This document shows, piece by piece, positions 9,322-19,675 of a stretch of 40,060 nt of DNA. Each line of letters starts with the position of its first letter. Positions within the stretch are counted from its first letter, which is position 1. The position numbers and the translations under genes are program-made. This DNA comes from Paenibacillus cisolokensis (GTDB taxonomy: Bacteria > Bacillota > Bacilli > Paenibacillales > Paenibacillaceae): positions 1-40,060 of the forward strand of contig NZ_BOVJ01000127.1 in assembly GCF_018403665.1 (NCBI RefSeq), read 5' to 3'. Below the pieces are notes generated by a model. The model saw only the letters and a program-made list of their open reading frames with translations, was not told the DNA's origin and made no database searches.

Positions 9322-9368
9322 AGCCGTTCCGGAAGCCGGACGGCCAGCAAGAAAGGACGGGGAATCAA

Positions 9369-10697
9369 TTGTCACAACAGGAACGCGTGACGGTCGTCGG
9401 CGCAGGGCTTGCAGGAAGCGAAGCGGCCTGGCAAATCGCCGCGCAGGGCGTGCCCGTCACGCTGTACGAGATGCGTCCGGCCACACGGACGCCCGCGCAT
9501 CATACGTCGCATTTTGCGGAGCTCGTTTGCAGCAACAGTTTGCGGGCGAACGGGCTGACCAACGCCGTCGGCGTGCTGAAGGAAGAAATGCGCAGGCTCG
9601 GCTCGCTCATTATGGCGAGCGCTGACCGCCATGCCGTGCCGGCAGGCGGCGCCCTTGCCGTCGACCGCGAAGGCTTCTCCGGCGAAGTGACGAGCCGGCT
9701 GCGCGAGCATCCGCTTGTCGAGGTCCGTACGGAGGAAGTGAAAGACATTCCCGAGGACGGCATCGTTGTCATCGCCACGGGACCGCTAACGGCTCCCAAG
9801 CTGTCCGATCGTATCCGCGAGCTGCTCGGAGAAGAATATTTTTATTTTTACGATGCGGCCGCGCCGATCGTGGAGAAAGACTCCATCGATATGAGCAAGG
9901 TATATCTGGCCTCGCGATACGACAAGGGAGAAGCCGCATATTTGAATTGCCCGATGACGGAAGAGGAGTTCGACCGTTTCTACGAAGCGCTCGTGTCGGC
10001 CGAGACGGCGCAGCTGAAGGAATTCGAGAAGGAAATTTATTTCGAAGGCTGCATGCCGATCGAAGTGATGGCTTCGCGGGGCAGGCAGACGCTGCTGTTC
10101 GGCCCGCTCAAGCCGGTCGGACTCGTCAATCCGCATACGGGCAAGCTTCCGTTCGCTGTCGTTCAGCTGCGCCAGGACAACGCCGCCGGAACGCTGTACA
10201 ATATGGTCGGCTTTCAAACGCATCTGAAGTGGGGCGAGCAGAAGCGCGTATTTTCGCTCATTCCGGGGCTGGAAAATGCCGAGTTTGTCCGTTACGGCGT
10301 TATGCACCGCAATACGTTCATCAATTCGCCGCGTTTGCTCAAGCCGACATACCAGACATTGCAACGCGACACGCTGTTTTTCGCCGGCCAGATGACCGGC
10401 GTCGAAGGTTACGTCGAATCGGCGGCCTCGGGGTTGATCGCCGGCTTCAACGCCGGGCGGCTGGCCCGAGGCCTTGCGCCCGTGACGCTGCCGCAAGATA
10501 CGGCGCTTGGCAGCATGGCGCATTATATCACGACGGCTGACTTCCGGCATTTTCAGCCGATGAACGCCAATTTCGGGCTGTTTCCGCCGCTCGGGCGAAA
10601 AATTCGCAACAAGAAAGAGAAGAACGAAGCGATCGCCGAACGCGCGCTTGCACAGCTGGAATCGTTCAAGCGGCAATATTGGGAACAGGAGGCGTAG
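9369..10697 (+). CDS. trmFO: TrmFO, folate-dependent tRNA (uracil-54) methyltransferase
   Basis: 442 residues. It uses methylene-THF and FADH2 to make ribothymidine-54 in the T-loop of tRNA. The N-terminal FAD Rossmann motif is [16 protein letters not shown], followed by [14 protein letters not shown] and [15 protein letters not shown]. The C-terminal FAD segment is [20 protein letters not shown]. The start is TTG 9369, preceded by a moderate AAAGGA site. In Bacillus the next gene is codV (xerC-like); here hslV follows after only 3 bases. The sequence is intact. Confidence 0.95.
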   Translation: MSQQERVTVVGAGLAGSEAAWQIAAQGVPVTLYEMRPATRTPAHHTSHFAELVCSNSLRANGLTNAVGVLKEEMRRLGSLIMASADRHAVPAGGALAVDREGFSGEVTSRLREHPLVEVRTEEVKDIPEDGIVVIATGPLTAPKLSDRIRELLGEEYFYFYDAAAPIVEKDSIDMSKVYLASRYDKGEAAYLNCPMTEEEFDRFYEALVSAETAQLKEFEKEIYFEGCMPIEVMASRGRQTLLFGPLKPVGLVNPHTGKLPFAVVQLRQDNAAGTLYNMVGFQTHLKWGEQKRVFSLIPGLENAEFVRYGVMHRNTFINSPRLLKPTYQTLQRDTLFFAGQMTGVEGYVESAASGLIAGFNAGRLARGLAPVTLPQDTALGSMAHYITTADFRHFQPMNANFGLFPPLGRKIRNKKEKNEAIAERALAQLESFKRQYWEQEA

Positions 10698-10700
10698 GCT

Positions 10701-11246
10701 ATGGATATGCAATTCCATGCGACGACGATTTGCGCTGTCCGTCACGACGGGAAAGGCGCCATCGCGGGAGACGGCCAGGTGACCTTCGGCAACAGCATGG
10801 TGATGAAACATCAGGCCAAGAAGGTGAGAAGGCTGTACCGCGGCCAGGTCGTCGCCGGATTCGCCGGTTCGGTGGCGGATGCGATTACGCTGTTCGAGAA
10901 GTTCGAAAGCAAGCTGGAGGAGCATCACGGCCATTTGCAGCGGGCGGCGGTCGAGCTGGCGAAGGAATGGCGCTCCGATCGGGTGCTGCGCAGGCTGGAA
11001 GCGATGATGCTCGTCATGGATGCGTCGGGACTGCTGCTGATCTCCGGAAACGGCGAAATTATCGAGCCCGACGACGGCATATTGGCCATCGGTTCCGGCG
11101 GCAGCTTCGCCTTGGCGGCAGCCCGGGCGCTGAAGCGCCACGCTCCGCAATTGAGCGCCAGGGAGATGGCGCAGACGGCGCTCGAAGTCGCGTCCGACAT
11201 ATGCGTTTATACGAACCGCAACATTGTCGTGGAGGAGATCGGTTAA
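10701..11246 (+). CDS. hslV: HslV (ClpQ/CodW) proteasome-like peptidase subunit
   Basis: 181 residues. HslV is the peptidase ring of the HslUV ATP-dependent protease. It shows the family core [34 protein letters not shown] and [19 protein letters not shown]. It starts [15 protein letters not shown]: Thr8-Thr9 align with the catalytic N-terminal Thr of E. coli HslV, while Bacillus subtilis ClpQ begins Met-Ser-Ser and uses the exposed Ser. Here position 2 is Asp, so maturation is unclear. ATG 10701 lies 8-9 bases from AGGAGG at the trmFO end. It is coupled to hslU, 44 bases downstream. Confidence 0.95.
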   Translation: MDMQFHATTICAVRHDGKGAIAGDGQVTFGNSMVMKHQAKKVRRLYRGQVVAGFAGSVADAITLFEKFESKLEEHHGHLQRAAVELAKEWRSDRVLRRLEAMMLVMDASGLLLISGNGEIIEPDDGILAIGSGGSFALAAARALKRHAPQLSAREMAQTALEVASDICVYTNRNIVVEEIG

Positions 11247-11290
11247 TTGCAGTGTTCCGATGAAAGTGAACGTCGCGAAAGGGGTGCCCT

Positions 11291-12688
11291 ATGGGAAAAG
11301 AAGCATTGACGCCAAGGCAAATCGTTGCCGAGCTGGATAAATATATCGTTGGACAGAAACAGGCGAAGCGCTCGGTCGCGATCGCTCTCCGCAACCGGTA
11401 TCGCCGTAGCCGGCTTGATGAGGCCATTCGTGACGAAATCGTTCCGAAGAACATTTTGATGATCGGTCCGACCGGCGTCGGCAAGACGGAGATCGCCCGT
11501 CGTCTGGCGAAGCTGGTGAATGCTCCGTTCGTCAAGGTCGAAGCGACCAAATTTACCGAAGTGGGCTATGTCGGCCGCGACGTCGAATCGATGGTGCGCG
11601 ATTTGGTGGAAACGGCGATCCGGATGGTCAAGTCGGAGCGGACGGAGCAAGTGCGCGACAAGGCGGAGCATTTGGCGAACGAAAGAATCGTATCGCTGCT
11701 TGTCCCTTCGCCGAACAAGTCGAAAGGGCAGAAAAATCCGTTCGAGATGCTGTTCGGCGGCAACCAGCCGGCCAAGGAAGAGACGGAGGCCGAAGTGGAC
11801 CCGGGCATCGCCGAGCGCCGCAAACAGGTGAAAGAGCGTCTCGATGCCGGGCTGCTGGAGAATGAACTGATCGAAATCGAAGTGGAAGACAACGCGCCCA
11901 GCATGCTCGATATGCTTTCCGGCCAAGGAATGGAAGGCATGGGCATCAATATGCAGGAGATGTTCGGGCAATTGCTGCCGAAACGAACGAAGAAACGCAA
12001 GCTGCCGATCCGCGAAGCCCGGAAAGTGCTCGTTCAGGAAGAAGCGAACAAGTTGATCGATATGGACGATGTCATCGCCGAATCCGTGACGAGAGCGGAA
12101 CAATCGGGTATTATATTCATTGATGAAATCGACAAGATCGCCAGCCCGTCGCGCGGCTCCGGACCGGATGTGTCCCGCGAAGGGGTGCAGCGCGATATTT
12201 TGCCGATCGTGGAAGGCTCGACCGTCATGACGAAATACGGGCCGGTCAAAACCGACTATATTTTGTTCGTGGCGGCCGGCGCGTTCCATATCGCCAAGCC
12301 GTCGGACCTGATCCCCGAGCTTCAGGGACGGTTTCCGATCCGGGTGGAGCTGACCACGCTCAGTCTGGACGATTTCGTCAGCATTTTGAAGGAGCCGAAG
12401 AACGCCTTGACGAAACAATATTCCGCATTGCTCGAGACGGAAGGGATCAAGGTCGATTTTTCGGACGCCGCGATATACGAGCTGGCATCCATTGCCGCGG
12501 AAGTCAACCGCAATACGGAAAATATCGGTGCGCGCCGTCTCCATACCATTTTGGAGAAGCTGCTTGAAGATTTGTCCTTCGAAGCACCGGATATTACATT
12601 GGATCAAATTACGATTACACCGGAATATGTACGGGAGAAATTGGCTTCGATTGCGCAGAATCGGGATTTGAGCCAATATATCTTGTAG
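11291..12688 (+). CDS. hslU: HslU (ClpY/CodX) AAA+ unfoldase
   Basis: 465 residues. HslU unfolds substrates and feeds them to Hsl[18 protein letters not shown] is the typical N-terminus. Walker A is GPTGVGKT (59-66), followed by the pore segment [19 protein letters not shown]. The variable intermediate domain spans about 110-240, Walker B is [11 protein letters not shown] (near 274) and a RFPIRVEL segment precedes the C domain. The ending [14 protein letters not shown] matches the HslU tail that docks into HslV. The ribosome site AAAGGGGTG precedes ATG 11291. The sequence is intact. Confidence 0.97.
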   Translation: MGKEALTPRQIVAELDKYIVGQKQAKRSVAIALRNRYRRSRLDEAIRDEIVPKNILMIGPTGVGKTEIARRLAKLVNAPFVKVEATKFTEVGYVGRDVESMVRDLVETAIRMVKSERTEQVRDKAEHLANERIVSLLVPSPNKSKGQKNPFEMLFGGNQPAKEETEAEVDPGIAERRKQVKERLDAGLLENELIEIEVEDNAPSMLDMLSGQGMEGMGINMQEMFGQLLPKRTKKRKLPIREARKVLVQEEANKLIDMDDVIAESVTRAEQSGIIFIDEIDKIASPSRGSGPDVSREGVQRDILPIVEGSTVMTKYGPVKTDYILFVAAGAFHIAKPSDLIPELQGRFPIRVELTTLSLDDFVSILKEPKNALTKQYSALLETEGIKVDFSDAAIYELASIAAEVNRNTENIGARRLHTILEKLLEDLSFEAPDITLDQITITPEYVREKLASIAQNRDLSQYIL

Positions 12689-12716
12689 TGGGTAAGTGTT
12701 TTGGGAGGCCACAGGC

Positions 12717-13484
12717 ATGACGTTATTGACTAAAACAAGAACGCTGAACCGGCTGCTGCAGCGCGCGGCCGGAAAGGCGCTCAATTTCAAAGAGATGGCG
12801 GAAGTGTTGAGTTCGACCATTCAATCGAATGTGTTCGTCGTCAGCCGCAAGGGAAAAATTTTGGGCTGCGCGGCTTATGCCGCCTACGACCACGATCTGC
12901 TCAAATCGATGTCCGGCGAACTGCGGTTTCCGACGGACAGCAACCGGCGGTTTCTGCTTATGAACGAACCGGTAACGAACGTCGCCCCCGACGCCGGCAT
13001 CATGGAGACATTCCCTTCCTTGTCCGGCCATGAAATGATGACGGTCGTTCCGATCACCGGCGGAGGCGATCGCCTCGGAACGCTCGTACTTACGCGCCAG
13101 TCGGGACCGTTCGGAGATGATGATCTGGTGCTTGCCGAATACGGTTCGACCATCGTCGGGATGGAGATTTTGCGCGAGCGGGCCGAAGAGGTGGAGATGG
13201 AGGCGCGCAGCCGGGCGGTCGTAGCTGTCGCCATCGGATCTTTATCATTCAGCGAAATGGAAGCGGTCGAACATATATTTGACGAATTGGATGGGAAGGA
13301 AGGACTCCTTGTGGCTTCCAAAATTGCCGACCGTGTCGGCATTACCCGTTCGGTTATCGTTAATGCGCTTCGCAAGCTGGAAAGCGCCGGCGTGATCGAG
13401 ACCCGGTCGCTCGGCATGAAAGGCACATACATCCGCATCCTTAATCCCCAACTGCTTCAAGAGTTGGAAAAAAACAAAAACTAA
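12717..13484 (+). CDS. codY: CodY, GTP- and branched-chain-amino-acid-sensing repressor
   Basis: 255 residues. CodY is the global nutritional repressor of low-GC Gram-positive bacteria and controls, among others, flagellar and competence genes. The N-terminal GAF ligand domain runs to about residue 155 ([28 protein letters not shown]). The C-terminal winged helix includes [20 protein letters not shown] (about 200-220) and the conserved [16 protein letters not shown] 12717 is 8 bases after GGGAGG. It ends the hslVU-codY group, with an intrinsic terminator 22 bases after the stop, and lies directly upstream of the fla/che operon as in Bacillus. Confidence 0.97.
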   Translation: MTLLTKTRTLNRLLQRAAGKALNFKEMAEVLSSTIQSNVFVVSRKGKILGCAAYAAYDHDLLKSMSGELRFPTDSNRRFLLMNEPVTNVAPDAGIMETFPSLSGHEMMTVVPITGGGDRLGTLVLTRQSGPFGDDDLVLAEYGSTIVGMEILRERAEEVEMEARSRAVVAVAIGSLSFSEMEAVEHIFDELDGKEGLLVASKIADRVGITRSVIVNALRKLESAGVIETRSLGMKGTYIRILNPQLLQELEKNKN

Positions 13485-13506
13485 ATTGGGACTATTTAAC
13501 TATAAG

Positions 13507-13540
13507 AGCCCTATCTTTGCAAAAAGATAGGGCTTTTTTC
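13507..13540 (+). terminator. Rho-independent terminator after codY
   Basis: AGCCCTATCTTT pairs perfectly with AAAGATAGGGCT (12 bp) around a GCAA loop, followed by five further Ts. It separates codY from the fla/che operon. The A/T-rich 150 bases that follow must contain the operon promoter, but I see no convincing SigA or SigD consensus. Confidence 0.93.
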
Positions 13541-13696
13541 TTATTGTAATAAAATACTAAATTGAGGAAGATTATGATGTCGGCAAATATCGACATTCTG
13601 TTCTCATTTTTTAATGTTAATCTGTCGAAGAAAGAAGGAATGCGAAAGAAATTGTGGAATTTTAATTTCAGCATGAGAGAAAGTGGGGAATAGTGC

Positions 13697-14107
13697 GTGA
13701 ATTTGTTGAATGGTGCCGAATTTCGACGTCTGGAAACCGCCATTTTGGCTGCCGGGCAGCGGCAACAGGTAATATCTAACAATTTAGCAAATGTTGACAC
13801 GCCTCATTTCAAACGCTCCGACGTTCTCTTTGAGGAACTATTGGAGGAAGTCATAAAGGAGGGGGCGAACCCGATTGTGGGTAGAAGGACCGAATCCCGC
13901 CACCTTCCGATTGGGCATGATGTCGCAGTACCGCAGCCTCTCATCGTCACCGATGAAACTTCTGTCATGAACAACAATTTGAACAATGTCGATATGGACC
14001 GCGAAGCTTCGTTAATGGCGAAAAACCAACTCTTGTACAACGCCTACGTGCAGCAGGTCAATCATGAGATCCGGATGCTGCGCGTCGGAATCGACGGGAG
14101 GGTATAA
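13697..14107 (+). CDS. flgB: FlgB, flagellar proximal rod protein
   Basis: 136 residues and the first gene of the fla/che operon. FlgB forms part of the proximal rod on the MS ring. The rod signature [18 protein letters not shown] lies at about residues 26-43, and the C-terminal helix [23 protein letters not shown] is the usual coiled-coil end of rod proteins. The start is GTG 13697 with a weak AGTGGGGA site. The stop is within 5 bases of flgC. Secreted by the flagellar export system without a classical signal peptide. Confidence 0.95.
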   Translation: MNLLNGAEFRRLETAILAAGQRQQVISNNLANVDTPHFKRSDVLFEELLEEVIKEGANPIVGRRTESRHLPIGHDVAVPQPLIVTDETSVMNNNLNNVDMDREASLMAKNQLLYNAYVQQVNHEIRMLRVGIDGRV

Positions 14108-14109
14108 TC

Positions 14110-14556
14110 GTGAAGCTGAACAACGGATTTGATGCGAGCGCTTCGGCTCTGACCGCCCAACGGTTGCGGATGGATGTGATCGCTTCGAATATCGCGAACG
14201 CGGAGACGACAAGAGCCGCTTATGTCGACGGCCGGTTCGTGCCATACAAACGCAAAATGGTTGTCATGGAGCCGATGAAGCCGAGCTTCTCGGATATGCT
14301 GAACAGGGAGCTGAACGGCGGCGCGGCGGGCGGCGTGAAAGCGACGCGCATCGTCGAGGACCAGTCGCCGCTGCGGCCGGTCTATAATCCGACTCATCCC
14401 GACGCCGACGAGAACGGCTACGTCATGATGCCGAATGTCGACATTATGAAAGAAATGGTGGACATGATCTCGGCAACGCGTTCTTATGAGGCTAACGTCA
14501 CGGCTTTGAACGCGTCGAAGGCGATGTTCATGAAAGCTTTGGAGATCGGCAAATAG
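14110..14556 (+). CDS. flgC: FlgC, flagellar proximal rod protein
   Basis: 148 residues. The rod-family N-terminus is [32 protein letters not shown]. The C-terminal helix [29 protein letters not shown] is the conserved polymerisation helix. The GTG 14110 start is preceded by GGGAGG that overlaps the flgB end, suggesting coupled translation. It builds the proximal rod with FlgB and FliE. The sequence is intact. Confidence 0.95.
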   Translation: MKLNNGFDASASALTAQRLRMDVIASNIANAETTRAAYVDGRFVPYKRKMVVMEPMKPSFSDMLNRELNGGAAGGVKATRIVEDQSPLRPVYNPTHPDADENGYVMMPNVDIMKEMVDMISATRSYEANVTALNASKAMFMKALEIGK

Positions 14557-14578
14557 TGAATCGTAAGGAGGATCGTTT

Positions 14579-14887
14579 ATGATTGAACCGATGGCGCTAG
14601 GCCCAGTCCGGCATTCGCTTGAAACGGGAGGGGCGGCGATCAGAAAAGAACCGACGCCTGCCGACGTATCCCGATCGTTCGGGGAAATGCTGAAAAATGC
14701 GATCGACGGCGTCAGTGAGCTGGAACAAAGCGTACATACCATGAACGACAAGTTTTTATTAGGGGAAGTCGACATATCTCAAGTCGCGATAACGGCGGAA
14801 AGGGCGCTGCTCAGCCTCCAGCTGACCTCACAAATCCGCAACAAGGCCGTCGAGGCCTACCAGGAAATCATGCGGATGCAGATCTAA
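14579..14887 (+). CDS. fliE: FliE, MS-ring/rod junction protein
   Basis: 102 residues. FliE joins the FliF MS ring to the rod and is the first exported substrate. The family motif SFGEMLKNAIDGVSELEQ sits at about residues 33-50. The conserved end is AERALLSLQLTSQIRNKAVEAYQEIMRMQI. ATG 14579 follows AAGGAGGAT with normal spacing. Confidence 0.95.
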   Translation: MIEPMALGPVRHSLETGGAAIRKEPTPADVSRSFGEMLKNAIDGVSELEQSVHTMNDKFLLGEVDISQVAITAERALLSLQLTSQIRNKAVEAYQEIMRMQI

Positions 14888-14930
14888 TTGCACTATTCGA
14901 CATGGCAAAGTATCTGTGTGAGGTGACGAT

Positions 14931-16501
14931 GTGAAAGAGAAGCTAGCCCACTACCGCGAAAAGCTCCGGCAAGTTTGGGGCCAGATGGGCAAAAAACAGA
15001 AACTGTGGCTCGGAGCGACGGCCGGCGTGTTATTGTTGTCGGTCGTAATGCTGACCTTTATCTTTTCGAAAACGGAGTACGAAGTCGCGTTTCAAAATCT
15101 GGATGCGACCGATGCGGCCGCCATTATGAATTATTTGGACAGCAACGGCATTTCTTATCAGCTGTCGCCGAACGGAGACAGCATCTCCGTACCGAGCGCG
15201 GTGGCGTCCCGCGTTAAAGTGGATGTCGCGTCGCAAGGCCTGGTCCAGAACGGCACGATCGGATTCGAGGCTTTCAATACCGGCGCTTCCCAGTTCGGGA
15301 TGACGGACAACGAGTTCAACGTCAAATACCGCAATGCGCTGAACGGCGAGATCGAACGGCTGCTGAACGGGATGCAGGGCGTGCAAAGCTCGAACGTGCT
15401 CGTCAATTTGCCCGAAGAGTCGGTATTTATGGTTCCGGAGGATCAGGAACGGGCTTCAGCCTCGATTCGCATCAATTTCAAGACCGGCTACCGTCCGTCT
15501 CAGGAAGAAGTGGACGGCTATTTCAATCTGGTCCGGACGGCCGTGCCGAAGCTGGCCATCGAAGACATTACGATCTCCAGTCCGGCAGGCGAGCTGCTTC
15601 CTTCGGAGAAGCTGACCGGGACAGGCGGAGCGGTCGGAACGGTCGACAAGCAGTTCGAAATTCAGCGCAAATACGAAACGGATCTGAAGCGCAACATTCA
15701 GCAGTTCCTCGGCCGGATCGTCGGGGCGGACAACGTCGTCGTCAGCGTGGCGAGCAGCCTCAATTTCGACCGGAGAAGCACGGAAGAAAACCTTGTGCGG
15801 CCGCTCGAAAACAACGACAACAACGGCATCATTATCAGCGAGCAGGAAACTTCGCGGTCGGTCACCGGACAGAGCGGTGCGGGAACGGGCGGCGTCGTCG
15901 GCACGGGCGAAACCGATATTCCCGGCTACCAGGCGACGGAAGGCGCGGGAACGAGTTCTTCCGAAGAAACGAGCCGGACGACCAATTACGAAGTGAGCCG
16001 GGTCCACAACAAAATCGAGTCCGCTCCGTTCGTCGTCAAAGATTTGGCGATCAGCGTCGGCATTAAAGCGTCGTCGCTCAGCGAGGAGCAGCTGAATCAG
16101 GTGCAGACGTCCATCGTCAATCTGGTTCGGGGCCAGCTCGTCGATTCCGGCCAGGACGTCACGAACGACGAACTGATGGCGAAGAAAGTGACGCTGATTG
16201 CCCAGGAATTCGCGGCAGAAGAAGGAGAGCAAGGCGAAGCGGGCTTGTCTCTGGCATGGTGGGTCGGCATCGGGGCGGCGGCGCTTGCGCTTGTCGGCGG
16301 AGCGGCCTACGTTATCGCGCGCAGACGGAAGCAGCAGGAGGAAACGGAGGAGCTTCCGATTCCGACGAAAGTGGAATACCCGACTCTCGATCTCGAAAAC
16401 GTCGGAGGCGAGAATCAGGCGCGCAAAATCTCGAGTCGCTTGCCAAGCGCAAGCCGGATGAATTTGTCAACCTGCTTCGCACCTGGCTTGCGGATGAATG
16501 A
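14931..16501 (+). CDS. fliF: FliF, flagellar MS-ring protein (one apparent frameshift near the C-terminus)
   Basis: About 523 residues once one A is restored. The first membrane helix is at about 24-46 (LWLGATAGVLLLSVVML). The ring-building region (YSYFLN-like) covers about 50-220, and a low-complexity Gly/Thr/Glu-rich stretch is near 310-350. The second membrane helix is at about 440-465 (LAWWVGIGAAALALVGGAAY). The frame breaks at the A4 run 16425-16428 (five needed), after which the tail SLAKRKPDEFVNLLRTWLADE, the FliG-binding end, is recovered, ending at TGA 16499-16501. Without the repair the frame would run far into fliG. Start is GTG 14931. Confidence 0.95.
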
Positions 16502-16512
16502 AGGAGGAGCTT

Positions 16513-17526
16513 ATGGCAAAAGCGATGCATGGATTGACCGGACGCCAGAAAGCGGCCATTCTCCTGATCACATTGGGGCCGGAAGTATCCGCCCAAATTT
16601 TCAAGCACCTGCGCGAAGAAGAGATCGAACAGTTGACGCTGGAGATTGCCAATGTCCGCAAGGTGGACAGCGCGGAACGGGAACAAATATTGGACGAGTT
16701 TCATCAGATATGCCTCGCCCAGGAATATATTACGCAGGGCGGGATTGCGTACGCCAAAGACATTCTGGAGAAGGCGCTCGGCGAGCAGAAGGCGACCGAG
16801 GTCATCAACAGGCTGACGGCGACGCTGCAGGTTCGCCCGTTCGATTTTGCACGAAAGGCGGAACCGACGCAAATTTTGAATTTCATCCAGAACGAGAACA
16901 CCCAGACGATCGCGCTCATTTTATCGTATTTGCAGCCGGAGCAGGCTTCGCAAATTCTGTCTTCGCTTCCGCAGGACAAGCAGGCGGAAGTGGCGCGGCG
17001 AATCGCACTGATGGACAGCACGTCGCCCGAAGTGATTTCGCAGGTCGAGCGGGTGCTCGAACAGAAATTGTCCGCGACCGTTACGCAGGATTATACGACC
17101 GCGGGAGGCGTCGACTCGATCGTGCAAATTTTGAACGGCGTCGATCGGGGGACGGAGCGCACGATACTGGACGCGCTGGAAATACAGGACCCCGAGCTGG
17201 CCGAAGAAATCAAGAAGCGGATGTTCGTCTTCGAAGATATCGTCAACATCGACAATCGTTCGATTCAGCGTATTATCCGCGACGTCGAAAATGCGGATCT
17301 TCAGCTTGCGCTTAAAGTGGCAAGCGAAGAGGTGCGCGACGCCATCTTCCGGAATATGTCCAAGCGGATGGCGGAGACGTTCAAGGAAGAGATGGAATAT
17401 ATGGGCCCCGTCCGGCTGCGTGACGTCGAAGAAGCGCAAACGCGCATCGTAGCGACGATCCGCAGGCTCGAGGAAGCAGGCGAAATTATAATCGCCCGCG
17501 GCGGAGGAGATGACATCATTGTCTAA
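16513..17526 (+). CDS. fliG: FliG, flagellar motor switch/torque protein
   Basis: 337 residues from ATG 16513, which follows AAGGAGGAG overlapping the end of fliF; ATG 16498 is possible but lacks a ribosome site. FliG binds FliF by its N domain (LTGRQKAAILLITLGPEVSAQIFKHL). Its middle domain follows, and its C domain, with charged helix residues (IDNRSIQRIIRDVENADLQLALK), contacts MotA. It ends in ARGGGDDIIV. The stop overlaps the fliH start region. Intact. Confidence 0.96.
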   Translation: MAKAMHGLTGRQKAAILLITLGPEVSAQIFKHLREEEIEQLTLEIANVRKVDSAEREQILDEFHQICLAQEYITQGGIAYAKDILEKALGEQKATEVINRLTATLQVRPFDFARKAEPTQILNFIQNENTQTIALILSYLQPEQASQILSSLPQDKQAEVARRIALMDSTSPEVISQVERVLEQKLSATVTQDYTTAGGVDSIVQILNGVDRGTERTILDALEIQDPELAEEIKKRMFVFEDIVNIDNRSIQRIIRDVENADLQLALKVASEEVRDAIFRNMSKRMAETFKEEMEYMGPVRLRDVEEAQTRIVATIRRLEEAGEIIIARGGGDDIIV

Positions 17527-18355
17527 CCTGATCAAATCGTCGCATGTCGTGCCGGCGGGAGACCGCAGAGAGATTGCGGCGCCGATCCGGTATACGCCCC
17601 CTGCCGATACCGCGCAGCCTCCGGCGAATCCGGCAATCGCCGAGCCGGACGAAGAGACGGTTTCGCTTCGCGACCAGCTGCTGGCCGACGCGCAGGCGTT
17701 CGCCGAGGAGCGTATCCGGGATGCCGCGGCGCAGGCGGAACAGATGCTCGAAGAAGCGAAGGCGCGCATCGAGCAGTGGTGGAGCGAAAGAAGGGCCGAA
17801 GACGAGCGCATCATCGAGGAGGCGCGCGCCGCCGCTACCGACCGCGGCTATGCCGAAGGCAAGGCGCTCAGCGAGAACGAGCTAAGGGAGCAGCGGGAAC
17901 AGGCGATCGCCTCGGCGCGGGAATTGCTCGAAACGGCCTACCGGATTCGCGACCAGATCATTCAGGAGGCTGAACCGTTTCTGGTCGATTTGAGCTGCGC
18001 CATCGCCGAAAAAATTATTGACAGGCAGCTGACTATCGAACCCGAATGGAGCCTCGACCTGATTCGCAAATCGCTTTCGCGCCGCCGCGAACAAGGCGTC
18101 ATTACACTATGCGTCGCTCCGGAACGGCTCGCGTTCGTGCAGGCGGCCCGCGAGGAATTGACGCTTGCGATCGATTCGCAGGCCGAGCTGCAAATATTGC
18201 CCGACGCCAGCGTCGGCGACAAAGGCTGTGTCATCCGATCCGCATTCGGCAGCATCGACGCCCGCATCGATACGCAGTTGGCGGAAATCAAGCGGGAGCT
18301 GATCCATCTCGCGCTGCAGCACGACGAGCGGGAGGACGACCATGAACATCGTTAG
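17519..18355 (+). CDS. fliH: FliH, flagellar export ATPase regulator
   Basis: 278 residues from TTG 17519 (MSNLIKSSHVV), 10 bases after GGAGGA; ATG 17510 is in frame but only one base from that site. FliH is the stator-like stalk of the FliI ATPase. After a Pro-rich N-terminus there is a long charged coiled coil (about 60-135, many Ala/Glu/Arg). The V-type stalk-like C domain (FLVDLSCAIAEKIIDRQL, SVGDKGCVIRSAFGSIDARID) follows. It overlaps fliI by 14 bases. Confidence 0.92.
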   Translation: MSNLIKSSHVVPAGDRREIAAPIRYTPPADTAQPPANPAIAEPDEETVSLRDQLLADAQAFAEERIRDAAAQAEQMLEEAKARIEQWWSERRAEDERIIEEARAAATDRGYAEGKALSENELREQREQAIASARELLETAYRIRDQIIQEAEPFLVDLSCAIAEKIIDRQLTIEPEWSLDLIRKSLSRRREQGVITLCVAPERLAFVQAAREELTLAIDSQAELQILPDASVGDKGCVIRSAFGSIDARIDTQLAEIKRELIHLALQHDEREDDHEHR

Positions 18356-19667
18356 GCCGGAGGCGGGCAAGTATATCGAACATTTGCGCACGCTGGACCC
18401 CGTCCGTGTCAACGGCAAAGTAACGCAAGTGATCGGGTTGACGGTCGAATCGGAAGGACCGGATGCCAGCGTCGGCGACGTATGCTACATCTATCCGACG
18501 AAATCGGCCAAGCCGCTTATGGCGGAAGTGGTCGGCTTCCGGGACAATAAAGTGATTCTCATGCCGCTTGGCGAGCTTTCCGCGATCGGTCCCGGGTGCG
18601 ACGTCGTCGGAACCGGAAAACCGTTGACCGTGCAGGTCGGCTCCGAGCTGCTCGGCAAAGTGCTCGACGGCTTGGGCAAGCCGCTCGACGGCTCCATCCT
18701 TCCAAGCCGGATGCCGCATTACCCGACAGACAACAAGCCCGGCAATCCGTTGATGCGTCCGCGCGTCACGGAGCCGATCGGAATCGGCGTCCGCGCGATC
18801 GACGGCCTGCTCACGGTCGGACGCGGGCAGCGGGTCGGCATTTTTGCCGGCTCCGGCGTCGGCAAGAGCACGCTGCTCGGCATGATCGCGCGCAACACAT
18901 CGGCCGACGTCAACGTCATCGCGCTCATCGGCGAACGGGGGCGCGAGGTGCTCGAATTTATCGAGAAGGATCTTGGCCCCGAAGGGCTGTCCCGCTCGGT
19001 CGTCGTCGTCGCCACGAGCGACCAGCCGGCGCTTGTCCGGATGAAGGGCGCGCTGATCGCCACGACGATCGCCGAATATTTTCGCGACCGGGGACTTGAC
19101 GTCATGCTGATGATGGACTCGGTCACCCGCTACGCGATGGCGCTGCGGGAAGTCGGACTCGCCATCGGGGAGCCGCCGGCGACCCGCGGCTATACGCCAT
19201 CGGTGTTCGCCAATCTGCCGAAGCTGCTGGAACGCGCCGGCACGGGGCCGACCGGTTCCATTACCGCTTTCTACACCGTGCTGGTGGACGGCGACGATAT
19301 GAACGAGCCGATCGCGGATGCCGTGCGCGGCATTCTCGACGGACATATCGTGCTGTCGCGAAGCCTGGCGAACAAGGGACATTTTCCGGCGATCGATATT
19401 TTAAGCTCGGTCAGCCGGGTGATGAAAGACATCGTCTCCGAAGAGCAGCAGGAAGCCGCCCGTGAATTGAAAAGACTGCTTGCTGTTTATAGAGATTCGG
19501 AAGATCTGATCCATATTGGGGCGTATCAGCGGGGGTCGAACGAAGAAATTGACAAAGCAATCGAATATTTCGGACAGATCCAAAGCTTCACCCGGCAAAA
19601 AACGGACGAAAAAGTGAGTTTCGAAGAAGCGCGCGATCGTTTGATTCGCGACTTTTACAGGAGTTGA
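18342..19667 (+). CDS. fliI: FliI, flagellum-specific export ATPase
   Basis: 441 residues, homologous to the F1-ATPase beta subunit. It energises unloading of flagellar substrates at the export gate with FliH and FliJ. Walker A is AGSGVGKSTLLGMIARN (near 168), followed by IGERGREVLEFIEKDLG. Walker B is VMLMMDSVTRYAMALREVGLA, and GEPPATRGYTPSVFANLPKLLERAG is the typical segment after it (within positions 19168-19240). The ATG at 18342 lies inside fliH. Intact. Confidence 0.97.
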   Translation: MNIVRPEAGKYIEHLRTLDPVRVNGKVTQVIGLTVESEGPDASVGDVCYIYPTKSAKPLMAEVVGFRDNKVILMPLGELSAIGPGCDVVGTGKPLTVQVGSELLGKVLDGLGKPLDGSILPSRMPHYPTDNKPGNPLMRPRVTEPIGIGVRAIDGLLTVGRGQRVGIFAGSGVGKSTLLGMIARNTSADVNVIALIGERGREVLEFIEKDLGPEGLSRSVVVVATSDQPALVRMKGALIATTIAEYFRDRGLDVMLMMDSVTRYAMALREVGLAIGEPPATRGYTPSVFANLPKLLERAGTGPTGSITAFYTVLVDGDDMNEPIADAVRGILDGHIVLSRSLANKGHFPAIDILSSVSRVMKDIVSEEQQEAARELKRLLAVYRDSEDLIHIGAYQRGSNEEIDKAIEYFGQIQSFTRQKTDEKVSFEEARDRLIRDFYRS

Positions 19668-19675
19668 ACCGGCAG

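Noticed and set aside
11243..12820. 525-codon minus-strand open frame opposite hslU
   Set aside because: Antisense shadow of hslU and the start of codY, with no recognisable motifs.
13541..13696. SigD promoter or CodY box before flgB
   Set aside because: I found no TAAA-15-GCCGATAT match and no good AATTTTCWGAAAATT match. TTGAGG-17-AAATAT near 13563 is too weak to call.
14931..17315. A 794-residue FliF fused through the fliG region
   Set aside because: The extension past about residue 498 is an out-of-frame reading of fliG. Adding one A at 16425-16428 gives the normal FliF tail and stop.
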